A stretch of 64,000 nt of DNA, from contig NC_092699.1 of the NCBI RefSeq assembly GCF_964275005.1, forward strand, positions 19,932,833 through 19,996,832, read 5' to 3'. The stretch is from Diadema setosum (taxonomy: Eukaryota > Echinodermata > Echinoidea > Diadematoida > Diadematidae). Of this stretch, positions 13,301 through 22,955 are shown one piece after another (within the stretch, counting starts at the first letter, position 1; the number at the start of each line of letters is the position of its first letter). The notes below the pieces were generated by a model that did no database searches, had not been told where the DNA came from, and saw only the letters and a list, made by a program, of their open reading frames with translations. The translations under genes were made by a program, and so were the position numbers.

Positions 13301-14353
13301 GATTGCAAATGTTATGATCGCACTCATGTTTTCATGACCATTTTCATAAAAGGGCAAAAAACTGTTTGACTTTCACTACCTCTCAATTTACCAACACAGG
13401 AATTGATATGCCGTGCATAAACCACAGTAAGAACAACGGCAGGCCCTACACCTACGCATATGGCACATCTGGAAAACACAAAGGAGATTTCATGAACACA
13501 GTAAGTATTTCTCCGTATATATATTCTCGAGACAATATCTATCTCATGGTATGCCTAAATCCAAACATCTGTCTAACCATGCTAACATTAGCCCAAAGAT
13601 AAGGCGAATGATAACAGATCATGTCAGTATCTTCAGTAGATTATGAGTAGAATTTCTTGCAATACGCCTATAACGTAAGCTAAGGCAATGAGATCCAACC
13701 CTTATTCAGTATACATTGTACGTCTAAAATTACCATCTTTATACTCTGAAAAGAAGTTGATAAGACATTCAAGAATCCTAAACATTACAAAACTTCACTA
13801 TTTTGCAGATTGTAAAGTGCAACATGCGAACGAAGGCGTGCAAGTCCTGGCACAAACCAAACCACTATCCGTCCGAACCAATATTCGTCGAAGCGCCGGA
13901 CGCCGTTGACGAAGATGATGGTAAGTGTAGGGCAGCAAAGTCCACGTAGATATACACTCGCTGTGCGTGTGTATCTGTGTAGAATGTGAGTGTATGATGT
14001 GCTCTGTCTGGTTTTACCTGTGTTCAATAGCATTTCTTTACATGTAGGTAATGACTTGATGTCGAGTATGTTGCCCATGTAAATAAGATGTGATGTTTGC
14101 TTACCAGAATCATTATGCAACAGACAACATTCATTGAACATTGGTGTAATTTTGCATGATGAACTCGACGAGTTTACGACTTTGTTTCTGGTTTTTGCCA
14201 ACAGGTGTATTACTGTCCACCGTGATCAGCAGTGAGACACAGAGAGCGTTCTTACTGGTCCTTGACGCCAAGACACTAGAGGAAGTTGCGCGGGCTGAGA
14301 TTCCTGAGAAAATGACGTGTCCAATCACTTTCCACGGCGGCTTCTTCCACTGA
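6951..14353 (+). CDS. bco1-like: Carotenoid oxygenase, BCO1-like (5' partial; seven exons with introns)
   Basis: Non-haem iron dioxygenase of the BCO1/BCO2/RPE65 family; BCO1 members cleave beta-carotene to retinal. Exons: 6951-7354, 8012-8156, 9708-10216, 12656-12764, 13400-13500, 13809-13920, 14205-14353. All introns are GT-AG and the phases match, giving 509 residues (numbered here from the first visible codon) and a TGA at 14351. Family landmarks: [10 protein letters not shown] near the start, [12 protein letters not shown], the PDPCK motif, [63 protein letters not shown] and a terminal FHGGFF. The four iron ligands are His150, His223, His294 and His504. Of the second-shell glutamates, two are kept (Glu117, Glu446); the third is Asp392. 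A serine-rich loop (about 185-204) adds roughly a dozen residues compared with RPE65. Phrases such as DNNLIN and the [13 protein letters not shown] segment suggest BCO1 over RPE65, but substrate cannot be read from sequence. About 30 N-terminal residues are missing. The introns hold no recognised element. Confidence 0.93.
8012..8156 (+). CDS. bco1-like: Carotenoid oxygenase, second visible exon
   Basis: Residues 136-183, phase 0 in and phase 1 out. Holds the first iron-ligand histidine (His150) in the sequence TASVHAQTD, where relatives have T-S/A-H-P-H-Y-D, followed by the conserved YNMGTS. The Pro and second His of the usual motif are not kept. Confidence 0.9.
9708..10216 (+). CDS. bco1-like: Carotenoid oxygenase, third visible exon
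   Basis: Residues 185-353, the largest exon. Starts with an acidic, serine-rich stretch, then [12 protein letters not shown] (His223) and [12 protein letters not shown] (His294), and ends with [11 protein letters not shown]. The spacing of the two histidines (71) is close to the 72 of RPE65. Confidence 0.93.
12656..12764 (+). CDS. bco1-like: Carotenoid oxygenase, fourth visible exon
   Basis: Residues 354-389, preceded by TGTACAG and followed by GTAAGA. The [13 protein letters not shown] segment matches the matching stretch of vertebrate BCO1 and BCO2. Confidence 0.88.
13400..13500 (+). CDS. bco1-like: Carotenoid oxygenase, fifth visible exon
   Basis: Residues 391-423. DMPCINH aligns with EFPQINY of RPE65, so the second-shell Glu417 of RPE65 is Asp392 here. 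GRPYTYAYG follows. Donor GTAAGT. Confidence 0.9.
13809..13920 (+). CDS. bco1-like: Carotenoid oxygenase, sixth visible exon
   Basis: Residues 424-460, with YPSEPIFV (Glu446, the RPE65 Glu469 equivalent) and the acidic DEDDG segment whose glycine codon is split by the next intron. Donor GTAAGT. Confidence 0.9.
14205..14353 (+). CDS. bco1-like: Carotenoid oxygenase, last exon with stop
   Basis: Residues 462-509 and TGA. Holds the final beta-strand block and the fourth ligand, His504, in TFHGGFFH. The protein stops five residues after that histidine, a short tail similar in length to RPE65. Confidence 0.92.
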
Positions 14354-17300
14354 CGTCCACTCTCTTCTGACTATACACACAAAACTTTAAATCCTCCAAG
14401 ACTAATATTTGTACACCACCTGATCACCTTGACCACTAGGTCATTAACCACTAGGTCACGGATGTACTGAGATATCAATTCTAGACTGCATCTTGCCAAG
14501 TTCGGAATGTGATGGAGGAGTGTGAACATTGCTGGATGTCCTTCGTGTCGTGAAATCTCAACGGTCCCATGGTCCGGCATCGAGTAAAGAAACGATTTTT
14601 GTGACCAATTACATGATTTCGTCGTTATATTTTTATATAGAGTTTCAAGTCTTTCCACGGCAAATAATCGTGTCCTTTTCAAGACACTCTGACCTCATCG
14701 ATGTCGGTCTGTGGTCACGATCAAACCATCTAAGTGCGACATCACGTCTTGATAACTCATGCAGCACCATTTGCCAAGTTATTGTCGTCTTCCTCTATCA
14801 AACGGACTTATGTTTGATTCTTCTGTAAACTTGCATATCCATGGATGCACAAGATTATGCGGGTTTGCCAAAAGCCAAAAGCCATCTGTGAGATGGCTTC
14901 TGCATTCTTGACTACAAACTGCATGGATCGGCACTTGTACGGGGGCAAGGTGGATACAGGTATCGTATGTGTCTCCTGAAATCATTGTTACTGCTGGTGT
15001 CCCTCTGTGACCGACGTGTTGTGTGGAATGTAACTTGTTGAGCTGTCAGACAAAGAGGTCTGAACACATTCGTAAAGTATAATCGTGTATGTCGAGCTGC
15101 AGACATTCATTACGTTCTGTTATAGCTGCAAACGAACAGATCGTGGGCATTTTACTGCCTCCAAGTGCTGAGGGTTGGTAACTAGTGTGTGAAAACAAGC
15201 TTCATTGGCCTCACATCACTGTGTGTCTTTTTAAGGTCTTCCAATGTAATTTATCTAGTCAAGGGCATTGTTTGTAAGGTCATCGGTTTGTTACTCCGAG
15301 AAAGGATAGAATTGAGTGAAATTACAATTAAACGTCAGTAGAGTGTTTTGTTTTTACTGTTGAAGCGTTTACTCAATTTGATCGTAACTTTTTAGTCAAA
15401 ATTAAAGCCCGTCCATTATTTATTGTCCTAGAAGTCACTGAAAAGAACTATGATGTTCTTGCGAGAAGACCAAGCTGAATGTGAAACGATATAGCTTGTC
15501 ACGTTTTAAAGCCTAATCAGTCTTGCAAGATGATGTCATTCCTCGCTTGTTTTTACTACGTGTATAAGTGAAGAGTTTAAACGGAATTGTCCCTGTTCTC
15601 TTCCTTCAAACAATTCCGTGCAATATAGTTTATGCCATTAATCGAATACTTCCAAAATGTAATTAATACTGCTTTGGAGTTCGTAAAGACATACCACGGT
15701 ATTGTTCATATACCATTATTTAGTAGCCCCATAAAACGATGCAGCTGTTGATGTTGTAAGACTATTATTGTATTTATTATGACTGCTATTCTGCATGTTT
15801 CTCCTTATCAAGGCCAGAATATCATAAGTCTCCCTAGTCAAATTGTGCTGAGATCAAAGGAGCAGACATCGTAGAACCTTTAATGGGAGTCGTTGCCAGA
15901 AAGCAAAACCGAGCTCACCTCTCTATACCTGTGGTTCGTTGGATGGAGGCGTATTGAGTGTCAAAATGTATTCATTATGTGTTTCGTTTTGTTGCTGATG
16001 GCAACTCGAAAATATTTCCCTACCTCAAAGTGTGTTTAACTTTGAATATAGTTATGTATTTTTTCTTGGTAATTTTGTGTTAATTTCTGTATAGATCTCA
16101 GATTACACTCACAGTGGTTATTGGGTGTACTGTCATTTGACTACTCGTAGATGCTTCTCTTCCCCATTCCTCTTCAGATGAATTGCCTGACTTTCATTCA
16201 TGATTAGTTTCCATGTGTCGGAATATAGTGTCATTAAATTTGTCATATCCGACTATCCCACTATGTTCACAGAATCATATTCAGCTAAGCTGCTGGTATA
16301 CACAATATTTGTGTATAGATATTTCGATATTCAAGTTCTGAATGATCTCACAATGTGATGCTTAATATTGATATTTTTTTTTTAATGATGATATCTGGTA
16401 ATTACCCGGGGTAATCATACACAGAACAAAATAAGTGGTTTACTAACAATAGGGTATACCACTCATGTATATTATAACTACTCAACTGAACCAAAACGAT
16501 ATTCATTAAGTTGCCATCATATTCGTCATTGCAATGGTTGGAGTCATTGTAACGGGTACGTGTTATGAAGTACACGCAAAAGTTTAAGAAACAACCAATA
16601 GCTAATGATGAGTATGACAATGTAATACTGTACTGCCAAGGAGCTTTTATTTGTGATAGTTTTGGACCAACAAATGTAAAGAAAGACTGTGTATTTTGAC
16701 AAAGGAGTTGTTCTCCCTTACATTGGTAATATCGTTATCACACAGTTTAGACTGATTTCATGATGTAATGAAATGTAAATTCAATTTTACTCACATTTAT
16801 CACCATGTGTGTTTGCAAGTATGTATTGTTTTATTTATGCTTACTCTCATCACCTCTCTGATGAACAGCGCAAGAGGGCGCTTGATCTTATTTTGTAGTT
16901 GCTTGTGCCGTCATTCACCTCGCACTTCCCCCGTGCCCCTTCCCTCAAACCCAAATTATTGTGATATATTTGTACCTTGCATTCTGTTTTTAAGTAGCTC
17001 AAACTTCATGAGCCAGTATTCATGACCATTGTGTATTCCCAATGACATCAAGGGACGTCCAGTGCTCAGTGTAATCCGTGGTTTCAGGGGAGAACAAAAC
17101 AACATAGAACGACATGTATCATTGAACATGGATGTATTTTCTTTATCGAGAAAATCAATGTCATAACCCAAATGCAACTAAGATTACACAGCGCTACATT
17201 GAACTGTTTGATGCATTTCTTAGTTTAATTCCCACATTATTCGGATTATGCAAGATTCACATTATGCAATTTCTCACCATGTAGAATAAGATATAATCGC

Positions 17301-18700
17301 TGCAGTTCTGACTTAAAGGAAATGTATTGAACGCTTTTCCGTGGGGTATCAACATTTCTTCCTCTATTTTATTCAATTTATCAGCTTTTTTGCCAGGAAA
17401 GGTATGAAAGATGTTATTTATGCAAACCTTGCCGTCTTGACTTCTCATGCTGCGCATGGATGATGTAATAGAGTACTATGATATGATTACTAGAATATGA
17501 ATTATAGACATAAATTATTTGCACGTAAATGCTGTTGTCGCATACCATTCGCAGCCGTGTTTAAGTCTTGTATATTTTATCCGAGTTAATTCAAATATGA
17601 AATATGTTATTCACTGTATTCAGTTTTCGTTTGGACAGGCTGCGATATGAGTGTGGGAAATATTTGTTATTTTGCTGCTTCTGACGTTTTGTCTATCAAG
17701 TTGATTGGCACGACTATCATTGTGAAATGCTTTCTTGTATTCTAAATCTCTTCACTTGTTGAATGACTGTTAACACTCTGTATTCAACGCCAGTGAATGT
17801 TCAAGGATACACATACTCTGTTTATGCTACACCATACCGCTGACTAGTTTGGTTCCAAAATGTCGTAGAAATTATATATATAATATGTTACAACTGAATG
17901 CTATAAGACTGTTTGTGTGTGTGGACGATCATAAGAAATTACTGCCCTCTTTCCCTGTCGCTAAAATATTTCCTCACCCACTTTCTTATCGTTTTGGAAG
18001 CGTGAATAATGCTACAGTGGTGGTTGTAGCTTATATTTCATATGAATTGAACTAACTTATTTTTCATGAAACAAGAAATGTAAATAGAAAGAATTGATAT
18101 ATATAATACAAATCACTTTGTACTGCAAACATGTGTCTTCATGTCATTCCATTACCCTCGTTTCACTCGGACCTCTTTGATGGCGTAACTGTGCTGCAGG
18201 CGAGCGATGAATGAGAGTTGATATTTCGTGATATTATATCGTGTAAGTGGCATGCAAACGTAGGATTTGAATATACCGTTTTCACAATGAAGTATTACCT
18301 AATAATATATCGTGAAGATGATTGTGGTGTTGACCATGAAATATCGATGGCAAATATACGAAGTTATTAATTTGGCCATTGAGAATCTATTTCTGTCGGT
18401 TTGACGAGTGGCATGAGAAACCGATGTTGGTAACGCGCACGAAGATGGCTGAAGTTTGTGGTGATGATGGCGGTGGTGATGAAGACAATACAGTCGTGTT
18501 GATTACAAGAGAAGTACGATGATGCTCTTGGTGATTACGGCGAGGTGAATAAGAAGTGCATTGTAGGGCTTACTATGAAGTGTAAATAATCTGCACGCGC
18601 CGCGTAATAACAGTGGTATATAATCATAATGGTGCATAGCAATGGACTATCTCTCTCACTCTGTCTGTTAATCTCTCTCTCTCTCTCTCTCTCGCTTTAT
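14354..18700 (+). other. Carotenoid oxygenase 3' UTR and intergenic sequence
   Basis: AT-rich with no coding frame that I recognise. Two ATTAAA words at about 15401 and 16233 are possible polyadenylation signals, neither decisive. A CT repeat sits at about 18670-18695. The remainder appears to be unique non-coding DNA. Confidence 0.5.
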
Positions 18701-18708
18701 GCATAAAC

Positions 18709-18910
<202 letters not shown>

Positions 18911-18951
18911 CAATTGGTTTCTGCTCGAAGTCCAAGAAAGTATAGATTCAC

Positions 18952-19109
18952 AACAGTAGTTCAATATGAAAACTCCGTGAGAGACGTAGTTTTGACGAAT
19001 TTTCGCCCATAGGGCTTTGTCAAGTCAATCGATTGACTTGACAAAGCCCTATGGGCGAAAATTCGTCAAAACTACGTCTCTCACGGAGTTTTCATATTGA
19101 ACTACTGTT
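18952..19109. repeat. Perfect spacerless palindrome, about 158 bp
   Basis: Two arms of about 79 bases meet at 19030/19031 (centre CAAGTCAATC|GATTGACTTG) with no spacer; I found no mismatch within the arms. Each arm holds GACAAAGCCCTATGGGCGAAA, resembling the short hairpin-plus-CGAAA motif common near the ends of Penelope-like retroelements, so this may be two element ends joined head to head. A long TA array lies about 40 bases to the left and a shorter one starts within a few bases on the right. An assembly fold-back artefact is the main alternative. Confidence 0.88.
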
Positions 19110-19110
19110 A

Positions 19111-19113
<3 letters not shown>

Positions 19114-19204
<91 letters not shown>

Positions 19205-19310
19205 CAATACTACTACTACTATCATTATTATGACAATAATAATCATTCTCATTATTAGTAGTAGTAGTAGTAGTAGTGGTATTAGCAGCAGCAGCAGCAG
19301 TAGTAGCATT
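19114..19310. repeat. Compound microsatellite: (TA)n, (TG)n, then trinucleotides
   Basis: A TA run (19114-19147) passes directly into a TG run (to about 19204), then ACT, ATT and GTA/GCA trinucleotide runs to about 19310. The TG run could adopt Z-DNA. No coding meaning. Confidence 0.95.
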
Positions 19311-21322
19311 AATTCGCCTAGATAATATCTCATTTCGATGTAGTGGAGTCGGCAGTAGATTTGTTTGTGTCCAGTTTCTTCGCGTCTTTAACCTAATTAT
19401 ATCTCACTTTTATAAAGTGCAGGCCACGTTTCGCTAAGTTGAAACGTTTTAGTCAAGGTATAGAGGTCCTTTAAAATGTATAGTACATTTGTTTATAATG
19501 CAGCAGTTTGCGACTGATATTATAGGCAGTTTATGACATATCTCGCCGTATAGATAAGATGATGCAATAACTTTTAAGCTAGCATTTGCTTGACGTTACC
19601 TAAACCCTTATAAATAATCACTGAAAATTATCTGGTCAATTCTTTTAGCTTTTGTGGCACAGAAGGAAAATTTCAGAGCTTCTTTGCAAAACAGAGGCAT
19701 GAAGAAAGAAAACCTCCATTCCATAATTTGAAATGCACGATAGTAAAGAAGAAAACAAAAGTAATAAGTACGAAATAAGTTAGTTATGGAATGTTTATTA
19801 TTCAAAATGTTTCCATAACACACTGATATCGCTCATAATCATCTATACCCAAACTATATAGATGATGATTGTAATCTTGTCATCTTATTTGTCACCTTGT
19901 CACCTTAGTTTAACATTGATGATCGAGTATAATATTGACTTGCCCACAACATCTACACACGATTTTTTTTTACGAGTTGAAAAGAAAAAAAAAGGCACGT
20001 ATATGCATGATTGCGTGCCAACGTCTGTGTATCATACTACGGGTAGTGTTGTTTTGTCACTATATTTTCGTGGTACACACGGCTTAATGGACAGTGTCCG
20101 TAGCATAATATTATTATGTTATTCTATGTCTGTGTGTATTTGTACTTCAAAACAAGTACTATGGTAATGCTTAGGAATGATTTAGCATCATATAATACTT
20201 CTCAAATGCTTTAACGGAGCATATATCTTGACATATTAAATTAAGATTGACATATTAAATTAAGATATACGTTTTTGCATATTTGTTTTTATTGTTCTCT
20301 CCAGTGATCTTAGATGTATTCAAGCTTTGCTTCTTAGTAGATCATTCTTTTCCTTTGCTTCAAGTTTTCTTGGTTTCTGTCGTAAAGTGTGCTTAATTTT
20401 TTTCGGATATAAAATTATCTGTGTTATGTTCTATTATATCTAAGGATCTATATTTTTTTTCAAATTGCTCAAGATTTCATGAACTGATACATGTATACTT
20501 AAACTTGTATTCTATACACGTATGTATTATGTATAATATTTATGTATTCTATACATGTATACTTTTACGTATTTTTTTTAATGGTGGAAATAAGTTGATT
20601 TGAACTCTTATAGAGATGTCAGGATTTTGCAATAGGCCTACACTTTTTATTTTGACTATGATCAATGTTACAGGACAAATTGGCAACCCCCAAAAATTCC
20701 CACTTTTTTGTTTGTTTTTCACAATTTCAGAATTGTTTTCAGCTTAATTCAATTCAAAAATAAGGAAGTAGGCCCTATGTCCCTTTCAAAGTTTTACACA
20801 GGCACGTTTGTTAATATCATAGGCCTATTCATCTCGGTTATGTTAATTAGTGTTTGTTATTTCAATACAACTGTAAGAAAGAAAGTCTATTTACATACAA
20901 CTACACCTATGATAATTTCCATTTTAATTATGTTCATTATTTTATTTCGGTATAAATAATGAAAGAGAAAAATGTGTATTTTGACTATTTCATGCTGCTC
21001 TTTCGCTGTTTCCTTGGTTGCGTAAATGGATAATTTTGACCCGCTGCCTCCAGAAAATTTATTGCTCATAAATTTGATATTAAATCAAGCATACTATACT
21101 CCCGTAATCAGTGGTTTACATGTGCATATCAATTCACTATGTTTGATGACAAAAGTGATAATTTACTTTTCAACATTAATATATTTGATGATGACTGCGG
21201 CCTAGTCGTATAATTGACCCTGAAAATTTTGCATGGGGCTTGTTTGACCCAAGAAGATCGGACCTATAAATTTGGCACGATTTTTGTCATACATACCTGG
21301 TTAACATACCTGGTTGTGGGCA
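19311..21322. other. Intergenic AT-rich sequence
   Basis: I see no gene or element with defined ends here. A 20-base direct duplication (GACATATTAAATTAAGAT-like) occurs near 20230-20268. Several homopolymer T runs are present. Confidence 0.5.
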
Positions 21323-21720
21323 TTAAAGGCATAATTTACCATTTGCAGATGAAACAGAAATCCAGCTTTAGTGCTTTAAAATATGAGTTAGGGATAGAAA
21401 CAACCACTGAAAAAATTGAATCCGTATAATCGATGTTAAGTGTTGTTAAATACACAAAATGTGAACAATAGTTAGAATAAAAATATTTCCAGACTAAACT
21501 GTCTACAGTTATAGTTTATTGAGAAAAACAATGATATCTCCATATATTTTAGGCTTTATTGCAAACATTTTATAGGGTAGAGTGTTTTGTGATACAATGG
21601 ACCTAACATTACACATTATGCATCAAAATATAATGTGATATCTTGAACATTTTTGAAATCAGCTTTGTATAACTCAGGTCCAGTTTACCTTTGGGAGCAC
21701 CAAAGGTAAACTGGACCTGA
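21323..21720 (-). mobile_element. TTAA-flanked MITE, copy 1 (minus orientation, damaged end)
   Basis: Starts TTAAAGGCATAATTTACC and runs to a CAAAGGTAAACTGGACC end. The same sequence appears in + orientation at 34787-36290 and 47311-47667, so this is a dispersed element with TTAA termini (piggyBac- or Kolobok-like target). Its far end is replaced by a hairpin: about 34 bases at 21661-21695 are repeated inverted after a few-base loop at 21699-21736. Confidence 0.75.
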
Positions 21721-21736
21721 GTTATATACAAAGCTT
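21661..21736. repeat. Short hairpin duplicating the MITE end
   Basis: AGCTTTGTATAACTCAGG and the bases that follow reappear inverted after the loop GAGC, ending in ACAAAGCT. The arms are about 34 bases with one small indel. This looks like a fold-back duplication of the element's terminus. Confidence 0.8.
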
Positions 21737-22429
21737 ATTTGCCCCTCTGATACTCCATCGTCTGGATGCGGTAACTAACAAACTTATGTTTTCTGTGCTT
21801 TACGGTTTATTGAGAACATGGGCATGAAAATTGCTGCTCAGGGTCATTCTATGTCCTTTTTTGTCGTGTTATTATTTCATGCTGCACTTTTTTGCCGTCA
21901 TAGTCTGCGAACCTGACCAATCGCGGACCAAAAATTAACCAACGACAACAACTACCTACTAATTCATATGCGTTGGAATGAGTACATAAAGTTACCCTGC
22001 ATGTCTCCTCACCTTTTTTTCCAGAGCACAAGGAAATTATAACCAAGAACTCGAGAGATTGAAGCAGACAGTGGGAGTTTTCTCAAAGAGATGTTCTTAG
22101 CGTCTATCACTTCGGATTTTCTCACTACTACTTACTCAATAAAAACTCTTTGAGGATGCTACATAGCGCCATCTCGAGGTTTGGTGGCTGTAGTCCAAGT
22201 TGGTCAGGTGACACTCTTGAGCCAGGTGAGTGGTCACGAGACGAGCACACTACAATCTGTTCGTGTGTTTGTTGCCGTACTATTGTACCCTGTTCTCATA
22301 CAAGCATGCATGTATCCACTTATATGCGTGTGTATCGTATGCTAGTACACTAGTAGTACATCGTATTACGTACGTGCTACGAGCTGTATCGTGAAAACAC
22401 ACGAAACGTGTAACAACAATCGGAACTGG

Positions 22430-22612
22430 ACTGTCCCACAACGAGCGTAATTCTTCCTACCATTACTACTACTTTATTAGTGCCACTCACTTCTACTACT
22501 TCATGTGAGAGAGTGACGAACTGAGGCCGGGCCTTCGCGTCGTCAGCTGACTTTGAACTTTTTCTTCGTTATTCCATATAAGGTCAGCAGCCGAAAAGCG
22601 TAATTTCCGGTC
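22430..22612 (+). promoter_or_regulatory. SLC12A9 5' flank / 5' UTR region
   Basis: Richer in CpG than its surroundings, just before the start codon, with an ETS-like TTCCGG at about 22603-22608. No TATA box is seen at the expected distance; a TATAAG near 22575 is too close to be one with any confidence. A TAA stop lies in frame 12 bases before the ATG, which supports the chosen start. The transcription start and any upstream non-coding exon are unknown. Confidence 0.35.
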
Positions 22613-22955
22613 ATGACCGATGCTATTTCACAGCTAGAGAAGAATGCATGCCATAGCGATAGGCATAGCGGTGTGGTCGGTGGCCTGGACAACATGACAA
22701 GCGAAGCGGCAGCTGTGAACATGGAAAGTCGCGCAAGCCCCGCCGGGAGATTGAACGGAACCCGACCGACGTCTACTGGGGGAGGAGGTGGTGGCATATC
22801 AGGAGACGAAAATACTCCACTTCTGCGATACGAGCTTAATAGAAGTGTATCTGCTGTAAACCCCGCCAATAATGCCCGAAATTTGTCGACCTTTTTCGGT
22901 TGCTTTATGCCATGTGTACTTTCAATCTTCAGCGCAATTCTGTTTCTTCGTGTCG
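22613..22955 (+). CDS. slc12a9: SLC12A9 exon 1 (start codon)
   Basis: Residues 1-114 plus one base. The ATG has G at -3 and an in-frame stop 12 bases upstream. Encodes the hydrophilic N-terminus with a six-glycine run (56-61), the ENTPLL sorting-type motif (66-71) and the first membrane helix (about 91-112). Donor GTGAGT. Confidence 0.93.

Noticed and set aside
13785..14201. 138-codon minus-strand open frame
   Set aside because: Mirror of a carotenoid oxygenase exon and adjacent intron; no family resemblance.
19031..19075. Hammerhead ribozyme in the palindrome (GACAAA-stem-GAAA)
   Set aside because: The stem and GAAA fit, but the CUGANGA core is broken at two positions and the remaining stems do not close.
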